Source of the DNA: Dehalococcoidia bacterium
GTDB taxonomy: Bacteria; Chloroflexota; Dehalococcoidia; UBA6926
Direction of reading: 5' to 3'
Assembly: GCA_029941095.1 (NCBI GenBank)
Contig: JAPYRO010000022.1
Location: 1-11,446, forward strand
Length of the DNA stretch: 11,446 nucleotides
Shown here piece by piece: positions 1 to 7,645 of this stretch. The position numbers were made by a program, and so were the translations under genes. Below the pieces are notes generated by a model. The model ran no database searches, had not been told where the DNA came from, and saw nothing but the letters and a program-made list of their open reading frames with translations. Position 1 is the stretch's first letter. Each line of letters starts with the position of its first letter.

Positions 1-552
1 GCTATAGACAGCGTCTCTAATGAAATCGCAAGTGATTTTTCTCAAGTACCGATAGTTCTTCTTGATCCTAGAGGTCAAACATTTAACCAAACACTTGCCG
101 ATGAACTTGCGGCTAAAGATGAAATCGTAATGATATCTGGTAACTATGAAGGAGTGGATGAAAGAGTGCGGAAAGAAATGGCGACAATCACTCTGAGTTT
201 GGGTGATTTTGTTATGACCGGAGGTGACTTGGGCAGCATGGTTATTGTCGATGCAGTCGCGAGAAGGATCCCAGGGGTTTTGGGAGGTGAAGAATCGGGT
301 AATATGGATTCATTTTCAAGCTATTTATTGCAATATCCTCAATATACAAGACCTGATAATTTTAATGGATCCCAAGTCCCGTCTATTCTTCTATCGGGCG
401 ATCATAGGAAAATAGAGGAATGGCGAAGACACCAATCACTCCTATTAACAATGAATAATCGACCAGATCTTCTAGACAACGCGGATTTATCGAAAGAAGA
501 TAGCGCTTTTCTGTTGTCACAGGGATGGCTGGCAAATAATAGAAGAATTTAA
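1..552 (+). CDS. trmD: tRNA (guanine-N1)-methyltransferase TrmD, 5'-truncated by window edge
   Basis: TrmD transfers a methyl group from S-adenosylmethionine to N1 of guanosine 37, next to the anticodon in a subset of tRNAs, which prevents +1 frameshifting. The frame is open from base 1, so 183 residues are visible; against a usual length of about 230-250, the first 50-60 are missing. Family landmarks are present in order: SGNYEGVDERV (the SAM-binding knot loop, normally CGRYEG), SLGDFVMTGGDL (normally S-x-GDYVLTGGEL), RRIPGVLG with the conserved Arg, MDSF with the catalytic Asp, YTRP, VPSILLSGDH and the EEWRRHQSL helix. Several loop residues differ from consensus (Cys to Ser, Arg to Asn, Glu to Asp), but the catalytic Arg and Asp are kept. 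It precedes rplS as in the common rpsP-rimM-trmD-rplS cluster. Identification is secure; the start is not visible. Confidence 0.96.
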   Translation, partial: AIDSVSNEIASDFSQVPIVLLDPRGQTFNQTLADELAAKDEIVMISGNYEGVDERVRKEMATITLSLGDFVMTGGDLGSMVIVDAVARRIPGVLGGEESGNMDSFSSYLLQYPQYTRPDNFNGSQVPSILLSGDHRKIEEWRRHQSLLLTMNNRPDLLDNADLSKEDSAFLLSQGWLANNRRI

Positions 553-584
553 TTACTATTTACATGATCTAAAAGGACTTTGAG

Positions 585-689
585 GTGACCGAGAAGCAAT
601 TTGGTGAGTTGGTAGACAGGAGAGACGTTGCAGCCTGGTCCCTTATCTCCACTGGTTGTATCTGGTGTCGTTTAATTCCCTTTAAGTAG
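585..689 (+). CDS. possible small ORF, 34 aa, in the trmD-rplS gap
   Basis: A GTG-started frame of 34 codons ends with TAG. A plausible ribosome binding site (AAGGA, 573-577) lies 7 bases upstream of the GTG. The peptide begins MTEKQFGELVDRRDVAAW and ends with GCIWC followed by RLIPFK, so it has a polar, charged first half and a hydrophobic second half with a CxxC pair. By eye this stretch is richer in G+C than the rest of the gap, as coding DNA in the window tends to be. I do not recognise the product. It could be a real small protein, a leader peptide read from the trmD transcript, or a chance frame or gene remnant. It stops 18 bases before the predicted rplS promoter. Confidence 0.3.
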   Translation: MTEKQFGELVDRRDVAAWSLISTGCIWCRLIPFK

Positions 690-706
690 GTCAAATTAGC
701 TCCACT

Positions 707-735
707 TTGCTAAAAGTTATATGGAAAAGTATAAT
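707..735 (+). promoter_or_regulatory. predicted sigma-70-type promoter for rplS
   Basis: TTGCTA (-35, 707-712) is separated by exactly 17 bases from a perfect TATAAT (-10, 730-735). Transcription would start near 742, giving a leader of about 100 nt before rplS. A 5-bp inverted repeat, TTAGC (696-700) and GCTAA (709-713), overlaps the -35 and could be an operator or chance. This suggests rplS, and probably priA behind it, can be transcribed independently of trmD. Confidence 0.6.
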
Positions 736-757
736 TTAGTCATATTATAGGTACTTT

Positions 758-832
758 AGGAATTTGACTGTTGGTATTTCCTGTTAATTTGTCTATTGTC
801 TATATTGAATTCTCAATAATTTTTTAGGAAGG
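758..832 (+). promoter_or_regulatory. rplS 5' leader with alternative pairings and Shine-Dalgarno
   Basis: The rplS ribosome binding site AGGAAGG (826-832) lies 10 bases before the ATG. The leader has three other elements. One is AGGAA at 758-762. The second is TTCCT at 778-782, which can pair with either that AGGAA or the identical AGGAA in the binding site. The third is a perfect 6-bp hairpin, TATTGA (803-808) with loop ATTC and TCAATA (813-818), followed by a run of six T (820-825) just upstream of the binding site. Ribosomal protein operons are often autoregulated through such leaders; no known leader family is recognised here. The stems are short and AT-rich, so a regulatory role is speculative. 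Confidence 0.3.
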
Positions 833-842
833 TTAAATTAAA

Positions 843-1478
843 ATGGATGTTGGTCATCTTATCAAAAATATGCCGAGCAAGCATAATTACACACATATCC
901 GCGCTGGAGATACTGTAAAAGTATATTACCGTGTTGTTGAAGGAGAGCGTCAAAGGACTCAACAAATACAGGGCGTGGTTATGTGGATGACTAGAAATGG
1001 TGCTAATGCCAATATTACCATTAGGCGTGTGATTGATGGGGTAGGCGTTGAACGGACGTTTTTACTTAATTCCCCGAGGTTGGAAAATATTGAAGTTATA
1101 AGGCAAGGCAAAGTTCGAAGAGCAAGACTGTTCTATCAAAGAGGACGAACCGGTCGCCGAGCTAGAATTAAAGAGGGCACTAAGGACAGAAGTTTTATAC
1201 AACGTGAGGATTACTTGGACTCAAATCCAGAACCTTCGGTTGAGGCAGCTACCGCTATTTCAGACAACAATCTAGATGTTCAAAAAAGTGATGAAACAAC
1301 AAACGAAACCGAAAATATTTTGAGCCCCGATCTGGACACAGAAATATCTTCTGATTCAAAGGATGGGGAAACAGATGATCATAAAAATGTCACCGATGTT
1401 TCATCTGAAGACGAAGAGGATGGCGACGTCACAAAGCTTAGTGATGAAAGCGTGCCGGAGGAAGATTCCAAGGAGTAG
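843..1478 (+). CDS. rplS: 50S ribosomal protein L19 with long acidic C-terminal extension
   Basis: L19 is a large-subunit protein at the interface with the 30S subunit. Residues 1 to about 111 are a full L19 domain: RAGDTVKVYYRVVEGERQRTQ, a QGVVM strand, the GVGVERTFLLNSPRLENIEV block, then GKVRRARLFYQR and the basic RTGRRARIKEG end. The family is normally about 110-120 residues, whereas this protein has 211. Residues 121-211 form a low-complexity tail with 32 Asp/Glu and only 6 Lys/Arg, rich in Ser and Thr and without Cys or Trp, so probably disordered. No frameshift or fused recognisable domain is seen; the tail shares the frame and ends at TAG. The ATG is preceded by AGGAAGG. priA begins about 30 bases downstream without an evident terminator, so the two are probably cotranscribed. 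Confidence 0.97.
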   Translation: MDVGHLIKNMPSKHNYTHIRAGDTVKVYYRVVEGERQRTQQIQGVVMWMTRNGANANITIRRVIDGVGVERTFLLNSPRLENIEVIRQGKVRRARLFYQRGRTGRRARIKEGTKDRSFIQREDYLDSNPEPSVEAATAISDNNLDVQKSDETTNETENILSPDLDTEISSDSKDGETDDHKNVTDVSSEDEEDGDVTKLSDESVPEEDSKE

Positions 1479-1508
1479 AATTTCCCTCCTTCTAGTTCGA
1501 GGTAAATG

Positions 1509-3968
1509 ATGCGATATGCTGATGTTGCCATGAACTCTCATGGCGGGAATAAAAGCGTTTTCACTTATTTGGTGCCAGAAAATATACCCACGATCGAAAT
1601 TGGGCAAGTTGTTTGGGTTCCTTTTGGTAAGAGACAAGTTCACGGCATAATTGTTCAAAAATCATCTGAATCGCGATTAGAAAATATAAGAAATATTGGA
1701 TCAATTATTGTTGCAGAACCGGTTGTAGATTTAAATAGCATAAATTTAGCAACTTGGATTTCTTCAAAATATGTGTCCACGTTATATGACGCGCTCGCAT
1801 TGATGTTGCCTCCGGGCTTCGGCTTTCAGACAGTAGAAAACATACGACTCAAAGATCAACTTGGTAACCCAGGGATTAATCTTGATAAATTTGAGCTGCA
1901 AGTTTTGGATTACCTTAAAGAAAATTTTGAAGCTACATATAGTGACTTAAGCGTTAAATTTGGAGATGAAATATATAAAATAATTGACCGCTTAATTACA
2001 AAATCTTTTTTAGAGAAAAATGTAACGTTTGGGAAACCCAAGATCATGGGGATGTCTAAGAATAAAGTATTCTTAAACGTTTCTAATGAGATCGCAGCCA
2101 AAGAAATAATTATGCTTAAAAGGTCTCGTGCGTATAAGCAATCTGACGCTCTCAGCTTTATGGTTTCGATTTCGGAAGAAAGTGTATTATTAGCGGATGC
2201 CAAGGACAAATCTGGTGTTTCACAGGGCTCCCCATGGAACCGACTGGTTCAAAAGGGCTTCATTAGAATTGAAAAAATTCAAATAAGAGGAACGCCTTAC
2301 CTAGATTCATTGGTTCCAGATGATGTTGATCCGCCAACTTTAACTCCAGATCAACAGAAAGTGCATAGAGTCATTAGTGAAGCGATAGCCAACGAAATTA
2401 ACCAAGCATTTCTATTAAATGGGGTTACCGGTAGTGGTAAAACAGAGATCTATTTGAGAGCGTTATCTGAAACTATCGCAAATGGAAAAAGGGGTATTGT
2501 TCTGGTCCCAGAGATCGCTTTGACAGTTCAAACGGTGAACAGATTTTCGGAGCGTTTTCCAGGTGAAGTAGCAGTTTTGCATAGTGGCTTAAGTCTTAGA
2601 GAAAGGTACGAGGAATGGCACAATATTGTTGAAGGCAAATTTAAAGTAGTTATTGGTTCTAGAGGAGCCGTGTTCGCTCCGCAGCCTGATTTAGGTTTGA
2701 TTATTATTGATGAAGAGCATGAATGGACCTATAAGCAGACGGAAAGGGCACCAAGGTACCATGCGAGAGACGTAGCTATTCAACGGGCAGCTATGAACGA
2801 CGCTGTAATAATACTTGGAAGTGCTACTCCAGATGTGGTGACTACATATAGAGCAAAAAATAACGCGTACAAACTTTTGGAACTCCCCAATAGAATTAGA
2901 CCTAATAGTCAATCTCATCAATCAAATTTTGAAACAAAAAATGCATTAGCAAAAGTTTCGATAGTAGATTTAAGAGAGGAACTGAAAGCTGGTAATCGCT
3001 CTATTTTGAGCCGACTGTTGTTGAGTGAGATTAAGAGCGCGATAGACAACGAGCATAAGGTCATTCTTTATGTGAACAAACGAGGTTCAAGCCAGTCGGT
3101 GCAGTGCCGGTATTGTGGATTTGTCGTGAAATGTAATAGTTGCTCTGTTCCAATGACTTACCACCAATCAGGGGATCGTGTTATTTGCCATCGATGTGGA
3201 TCTAATCGGAGATTTAATGGGAATTGTCCGAGTTGTAAAAAAAATAGCTTAAAGCCTTTAGGGATCGGGACTCAAAGAATTGAACAAGAAGTACGCAAAT
3301 TATTTAATAATGTCGGAATTATCCGATGGGATAGCGATACAGTCCGTAATTTTGCAGATCACCAAAATATATTAGAACAATTTCTTGAGGAACAAAATCA
3401 GATTTTGATTGGGACACAAATGGTGGCGAAAGGCTTAGATATTCCAAAGGTTAGTTTGGTTGGTGTGGTCAACGCTGATATAGGCCTAAACATCCCTGAT
3501 TTACGAGCTGGAGAGAGATCTTTTCAACTTCTTTGCCAGGTAGCTGGCAGAGCTGGCAGGGGCGATATAGATGGTAAAGTGATTATTCAGACATATTCAC
3601 CTGAGAATAAAACGATATTATTAGGAGCGGCACAGAATTATGATGACTTCTATGAGAAGGAAATCCTATTTAGAGAATCGTTTTCTTACCCTCCATTTTT
3701 GACCATGGCACGACTTTTATACCAAGGTACAGATAGAGACACTGTAAGGAAAAAAGCGGAAAACGATTCAATTTACCTGAGGGATGTTATTAAATCTTAT
3801 AAACTTACAGACATTAGAATCGTAGGCCCAGCACCGTCAGGTATTGAAAAATTGCGTGGTAAATTCCGATGGGAAATTGAATTATTAGGGAATGATATCA
3901 ATAGCATTTTGAGGCATGTACGCTCGAATCGTGATCTGTCCATTGATGTGGATCCTGTAAGTACTTAA
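1509..3968 (+). CDS. priA: primosomal protein N' (replication restart helicase PriA)
   Basis: PriA binds stalled or D-loop replication forks, unwinds DNA 3' to 5' and starts reloading of the replicative helicase. Counting from the ATG at 1506 (820 aa), residues 1-100 match the 3'-DNA-binding domain (YLVPEN, GQVVWVPFG) and about 120-275 the winged-helix region. Walker A is GVTGSGKT (306-313) and Walker B DEEH (402-405). Eight zinc-binding cysteines occur as four CxxC pairs (534/537, 543/546, 561/564, 574/577), followed by GIGTQRIEQEV, GTQMVAKGLDIP and motif VI QVAGRAGR (678-685). E. coli PriA is 732 aa, so this one is complete and somewhat longer. Two ATGs are adjacent. GAGG at 1499-1502 lies 3 bases from the first and 6 from the second, so I chose the second. 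It probably shares the rplS transcript. Confidence 0.97.
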   Translation: MRYADVAMNSHGGNKSVFTYLVPENIPTIEIGQVVWVPFGKRQVHGIIVQKSSESRLENIRNIGSIIVAEPVVDLNSINLATWISSKYVSTLYDALALMLPPGFGFQTVENIRLKDQLGNPGINLDKFELQVLDYLKENFEATYSDLSVKFGDEIYKIIDRLITKSFLEKNVTFGKPKIMGMSKNKVFLNVSNEIAAKEIIMLKRSRAYKQSDALSFMVSISEESVLLADAKDKSGVSQGSPWNRLVQKGFIRIEKIQIRGTPYLDSLVPDDVDPPTLTPDQQKVHRVISEAIANEINQAFLLNGVTGSGKTEIYLRALSETIANGKRGIVLVPEIALTVQTVNRFSERFPGEVAVLHSGLSLRERYEEWHNIVEGKFKVVIGSRGAVFAPQPDLGLIIIDEEHEWTYKQTERAPRYHARDVAIQRAAMNDAVIILGSATPDVVTTYRAKNNAYKLLELPNRIRPNSQSHQSNFETKNALAKVSIVDLREELKAGNRSILSRLLLSEIKSAIDNEHKVILYVNKRGSSQSVQCRYCGFVVKCNSCSVPMTYHQSGDRVICHRCGSNRRFNGNCPSCKKNSLKPLGIGTQRIEQEVRKLFNNVGIIRWDSDTVRNFADHQNILEQFLEEQNQILIGTQMVAKGLDIPKVSLVGVVNADIGLNIPDLRAGERSFQLLCQVAGRAGRGDIDGKVIIQTYSPENKTILLGAAQNYDDFYEKEILFRESFSYPPFLTMARLLYQGTDRDTVRKKAENDSIYLRDVIKSYKLTDIRIVGPAPSGIEKLRGKFRWEIELLGNDINSILRHVRSNRDLSIDVDPVST

Positions 3969-3981
3969 GATGTCGATTTTA

Positions 3982-4001
3982 GGCTACTTATCCTTTTAGC
4001 C
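3982..4001 (+). repeat. small inverted repeat between priA and def
   Basis: GGCTA (3982-3986) and TAGCC (3997-4001) can form a 5-bp stem with a 10-base loop, 13 bases after the priA stop codon. No T run follows, so it is a poor intrinsic terminator. It ends one base before the -35 box of the def promoter, so an operator role is equally possible. Chance is also possible. Confidence 0.25.
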
Positions 4002-4002
4002 G

Positions 4003-4032
4003 TTTACATCAATCGGATATCATATATATAAT
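4003..4032 (+). promoter_or_regulatory. predicted sigma-70-type promoter for the def operon
   Basis: TTTACA (-35, 4003-4008) and a perfect TATAAT (-10, 4027-4032) are separated by 18 bases in the 104-base priA-def gap. Transcription would start near 4039 and give a short leader of about 34 nt before def. This is the only strong promoter seen ahead of the tightly packed def-cca-secD-secF genes, and it likely drives them all. Confidence 0.65.
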
Positions 4033-4072
4033 TTCTGCGAACCGTGTAATTGTTTTTCTAGGAGTACTATTG

Positions 4073-4660
4073 ATGTCGGTATTACCCCTTACTTATATTC
4101 CTGATCAAATATTGAGAAAAAAAACCAGGAAAGTTAGCAAACTAACTGATGAAATGGTTTCTTTAACTGATGATATGATTGAAACAATGCATGCTGAACA
4201 TGGTGTTGGAATCGCAGCAAATCAAGTTGGTAGAAACCTCCGTATTGCCTACATTGAAATTCCTGAGGAATCAGAAGAAAACGGAGAGTTAACAGAAGCA
4301 ATGTCCTATTTATTGATTAACCCTGAAATTATCAAAAGAGTAGGTATACGAGAAATTGATGAAGGATGTCTAAGTATCCCTGGATTTCGAGGTAATCTGT
4401 CCAGGTCAGTAAAGGTTACGGTTAGAGCTCAAGATATCAATGGTAAGGAATTTAGGATAAAGGCAGAGAATTTGCTTGCCCAAGCTCTGGAGCATGAGAT
4501 TGACCATCTTAATGGTGTTCTGTATGTGGATAGAATGGAAGATGCAGAGAAATTATATTTGTTGGACCCTGCAGATGGTGCTCAATCTCAAACTAATATG
4601 ACAACAATAAATATTTGGAATATGAGACATTTTGCACAACCGGTGGTACGTAAATCATGA
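4073..4660 (+). CDS. def: peptide deformylase
   Basis: Deformylase removes the N-formyl group from the initiator methionine of new polypeptides at the ribosome. The 195-aa protein has all three metal-site motifs: GVGIAANQ (44-51), EGCLS (97-101, ligand Cys99) and HEIDH (141-145, two ligand His and the catalytic Glu142). The C-terminal ~40 residues after VDRM are polar and extend slightly beyond the compact E. coli enzyme (169 aa). AGGAG at 4060-4064 is 8 bases from the ATG at 4073. An in-frame TTG at 4070 is also possible but its spacing is only 5. def is often followed by fmt; here the next gene is a tRNA nucleotidyltransferase whose ATG overlaps the def stop as ATGA, suggesting translational coupling. 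Confidence 0.97.
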   Translation: MSVLPLTYIPDQILRKKTRKVSKLTDEMVSLTDDMIETMHAEHGVGIAANQVGRNLRIAYIEIPEESEENGELTEAMSYLLINPEIIKRVGIREIDEGCLSIPGFRGNLSRSVKVTVRAQDINGKEFRIKAENLLAQALEHEIDHLNGVLYVDRMEDAEKLYLLDPADGAQSQTNMTTINIWNMRHFAQPVVRKS

Positions 4661-6171
4661 ACCAACCTCCAAGAGACTCGAAAGATCTAATGGATCGTAT
4701 AGTTAAGGTTTTAGATGCGGACATCGGTGGTACTTATTGTGTAGGTGGGTATGTGAGAGATGCACATATCGGTCGAAATTCTAAAGACATAGATCTCATA
4801 TTTCCCAACGAAACATTGTTGAAAAAAGTTAATAAATTGGTGGAAGTCTTTAAGTGTAGCTTTTTTGTTATGGATGAAAAGCGAGGTTACTATAGGTTAT
4901 TAGTTCCATCTCTGGATTCTCTTGATTTTACGATAGATATAGTTCCCGTTGGTAAATCAATCGAAGAAAATTTGGCTTCTAGAGATTTCACAATTAATTC
5001 GATTGCTTTGCCATTAATAAATCACCGATTGCTAACCGAAATTATTGATCCATTTGATGGGGCTACAGACATTATTAAGAGAACAATCAGACAAGTCACA
5101 CCGCATGTTTTTGAGGATGATCCTCTTAGAATGCTTAGGGCGGTACGCTTGTCGAACGAACTTGAGTTCACTATTGATAAGCAAACTCAGCACGAAATCA
5201 AAGCTCATTCCAACCTTTTGCAAAATGTCTCACAAGAGCGATGTCGTGACGAATTTATTAATATGATGAATTTAAACAATAGTGTTTCAATACTTAAAAC
5301 TCTGGATACGTATCGCCTCTTAATTCAACTGTTTCCTGATTTGGAATTAGCGCGAGGTGTTTCTCAACCTGATCAACACTACTGGGACGTATTTAATCAC
5401 TCAATTGAAACAGTCGGATTTTTTGAACGCATTGCTGTTAGACAATTACGGGATAATGATGAAAAACTTTCACGTATTCCATGGGTAGATTTTATTGAAG
5501 ATTATTTCGATGAAAAAATTGGTTCCGGTCGATCTCGGTTAGTATTGACTAAGATAGCAGCACTTTTGCACGATATCGCAAAACCTTCTACAAAAAAAAC
5601 TGATTCAACTGGGAAAACTCGCTTTCTGGGTCATCCAGAGCAGGGAGCAGAAATGGCTAAGAGCTTGATGAGCCGTTTGAAATTTTCCAATCGAGAGATC
5701 AATTTTGTTACTCTCATAATTGAACAACATTTGCGCCCTATGCAACTAAGCAATAACTTGGAAAAACCCAGTAAGAGAGCAATTTTTAGATTTAAGCGTG
5801 ATGCCAAAGATGCACTATTTTCAGTATTATACCTAAGTATTGCTGATTATTTAGCAGCAAAGGGACCAAAATTGAGGGATGATTCATGGGATCGTCGTGT
5901 AGAATATTGTCAGTGGGTTCTTTCTGACTTGATAGTTAGAGAAGACAATGATCATGTTGAACCACCATTGATAACTGGTAATGATTTGATATCATCGCTT
6001 GAACTGGCACCTGGCCCTTTAATAGGATTATTATTGGATGAGATTCACGAAGCAATAGCAATTGGAGACATTACAGATAAAGAATTAGCTTTACAATATG
6101 CAGAAGAATTGATTCGAAAAATTAAATCGAATGAAATAGTAACTGATAGACGTATGGAGGAACTTAGATAG
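4657..6171 (+). CDS. cca: class II tRNA nucleotidyltransferase (CCA-adding/poly(A) polymerase family) with HD domain
   Basis: This family adds or repairs the 3' CCA of tRNAs; some relatives are poly(A) polymerases or add only part of CCA. In the 504-aa product the head domain has CVGGYVRD (28-35) and the KDID metal site (Asp44, Asp46). RDFTIN follows at 109-114, then DPFDGATDIIKRTIR and the DDPLRMLRAVR neck motif (154-164). A C-terminal HD-type domain shows LLHDIAKP (His305-Asp306), a GHPEQGAEMA segment (His326) and EQHLRP (His358), consistent with a metal-dependent phosphohydrolase. This is the long, HD-containing architecture. The exact nucleotide specificity cannot be read with certainty. 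It overlaps def by 4 bases, and its TAG shares one base with the secD GTG. A GGAGG near its 3' end serves secD. Confidence 0.93.
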   Translation: MNQPPRDSKDLMDRIVKVLDADIGGTYCVGGYVRDAHIGRNSKDIDLIFPNETLLKKVNKLVEVFKCSFFVMDEKRGYYRLLVPSLDSLDFTIDIVPVGKSIEENLASRDFTINSIALPLINHRLLTEIIDPFDGATDIIKRTIRQVTPHVFEDDPLRMLRAVRLSNELEFTIDKQTQHEIKAHSNLLQNVSQERCRDEFINMMNLNNSVSILKTLDTYRLLIQLFPDLELARGVSQPDQHYWDVFNHSIETVGFFERIAVRQLRDNDEKLSRIPWVDFIEDYFDEKIGSGRSRLVLTKIAALLHDIAKPSTKKTDSTGKTRFLGHPEQGAEMAKSLMSRLKFSNREINFVTLIIEQHLRPMQLSNNLEKPSKRAIFRFKRDAKDALFSVLYLSIADYLAAKGPKLRDDSWDRRVEYCQWVLSDLIVREDNDHVEPPLITGNDLISSLELAPGPLIGLLLDEIHEAIAIGDITDKELALQYAEELIRKIKSNEIVTDRRMEELR

Positions 6172-7634
6172 TGCGCCGAGGTCAAATTGTTGGGATCGTC
6201 CTTATAAGTCTCGTTTTTTTTGCCGCGTTTGCAAGTGTTGCGATTCCCGAGTGGAAAGTTCCGTTCTTGGATTCGACCAAGGGTTCCCAGGAGACCCCAC
6301 TTGGATTAACACTGGGTCTTGATCTACAAGGCGGTGTCCACTTAGTATATGAAACCGTTGACCCTAATCCGTCACCTGAAGATCTTCGTGGAACCATAGA
6401 AGTGATTCGAACAAGAGTTGATGCCTATGGAGTATCTGAACCGCTGATCCAGTCGTTAGGTTCCAACAGAGTGGTTGTTCAGTTACCTGGCGTACAGGAT
6501 GTTCAAGCTGCTAAAAATCTTATAGGTTCCCCGGCAGTTTTAGATTTCCGAGAGCTTATAATTATTTCTGCCCCATCAGATGAGGAAGTCGATGTATCAG
6601 AAAAAGATGAATCTGAGCCTAATGGAACCGGGGAGTCAGAAGAATCTCCAGAGTCGGTCACTGCACACTGGGAAATAGCTACTTCTACTGTTGATGGAGA
6701 GCTAGTACAGGTAAATGGTGAACGCCTTATTCCTGGTTCTGCCCAGGTAAGCTTTGATCCAACTACTGGGTCCCCAGAAGTATTATTCCAGTTTGACCGT
6801 AAAGGCAGTGAAGCCTTTAGGCTCTTAACGAGAGCCCTTATCCAATATGAAATTAATGACCCAAGGAGACAATTAGGGATTTTCCTTGATGCAGGTGAGG
6901 CACCCTGCAAATTAGGTGAGGAGGTTACGGCTGGCTGTGAACCGCTTCTCACCCCTGTGGTTCAGGCTGAAATACCCACTAGTCCTCGAATTACAGGTCT
7001 AAACTTAGACGAAGCTCAAATATTATCTATTCAACTTAATGCAGGTGCTTTCCCGGTGCCGTTAAAGAAGGACCCGGTTTATGAGAGAGATGTGGATGCG
7101 TTTTTGGGAGCAGATGCCCTTGAACGAGGGTTAACCGCGGGTTCGATAGGTATCATTCTCGTAATGCTATTTATGCTAATTTATTATCGATTAAATGGCT
7201 TAGTGGCCGCTTTCTCTTTAACGATGTACGCAGCTATTGTACTCAGTATATTTAAACTTATTCCTGTAGTGCTTACCCTTTCTGGTATGGCTGCTTTTGT
7301 ACTTTCTTTTGGATTCGCAGTTGATGCAAATGTATTGATTTTTGAGCGTATAAAAGAGGAGATTCGAGGAGGAAGAGGTTTAGGCTCTGCTATAGAAATT
7401 GGATTCAACCGGGCTTGGCCTGCCATCCGTGATGGTAACATAACGACCCTTATAATCGCAGCTATACTTTTTTGGTTTGGAGAACGACTTGGAGCAGGTT
7501 TAGTGCAAGGTTTTGCGTTCACTTTAGGGATAGGAGTTGCTTTGAGTATGCTGACGGCTTTAGTGGTTACACGTAGAATTCTCAATTTGTTTTTAAGTAC
7601 CCCATTGGCACGCAAATTAGGACTATTTTCTTAG
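6171..7634 (+). CDS. secD: protein translocase subunit SecD
   Basis: SecD, with SecF, uses the proton motive force to help pull preproteins through SecYEG at the cell membrane. The 487-aa protein has an N-terminal membrane helix (about 5-25), LGLDLQGGVHLVYE (DLQGG 51-55), TRVDAYGVSEPLIQ and VVQLPG. A membrane domain of about five helices (321-467) contains the hallmark VDANVLIFERIKEE (Asp385, Asn387). GTG is the start: GGAGG at 6156-6160 sits 10 bases upstream and the codon overlaps the previous stop. Two insertions stand out. An acidic stretch at 136-162 has 12 Asp/Glu and one Lys. A loop holding Cys246 and Cys256 lies between the LD(A)G and PVVQ elements of the first extracytoplasmic domain. 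yajC is not adjacent. Confidence 0.96.
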   Translation: MRRGQIVGIVLISLVFFAAFASVAIPEWKVPFLDSTKGSQETPLGLTLGLDLQGGVHLVYETVDPNPSPEDLRGTIEVIRTRVDAYGVSEPLIQSLGSNRVVVQLPGVQDVQAAKNLIGSPAVLDFRELIIISAPSDEEVDVSEKDESEPNGTGESEESPESVTAHWEIATSTVDGELVQVNGERLIPGSAQVSFDPTTGSPEVLFQFDRKGSEAFRLLTRALIQYEINDPRRQLGIFLDAGEAPCKLGEEVTAGCEPLLTPVVQAEIPTSPRITGLNLDEAQILSIQLNAGAFPVPLKKDPVYERDVDAFLGADALERGLTAGSIGIILVMLFMLIYYRLNGLVAAFSLTMYAAIVLSIFKLIPVVLTLSGMAAFVLSFGFAVDANVLIFERIKEEIRGGRGLGSAIEIGFNRAWPAIRDGNITTLIIAAILFWFGERLGAGLVQGFAFTLGIGVALSMLTALVVTRRILNLFLSTPLARKLGLFS

Positions 7635-7645
7635 AAAGGGAAAAT

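Noticed and set aside
600..670. tRNA-like look (AGTTGGTAGA resembling a D-arm)
   Set aside because: No T-loop GTTCRA-type sequence, no acceptor stem pairing and no CCA-proximal arm, so there is no cloverleaf. The repeats of CTGGT are better explained as chance or coding sequence.
1401..1658. Minus-strand frame across the rplS-priA junction
   Set aside because: It overlaps the end of rplS and the start of priA, both supported, and shows no recognisable features.
6503..7615. Long antisense open frames within secD
   Set aside because: They lie opposite a clearly conserved SecD and have low-complexity, Ser/Pro-rich translations with no recognisable motif; typical shadows of codon bias.
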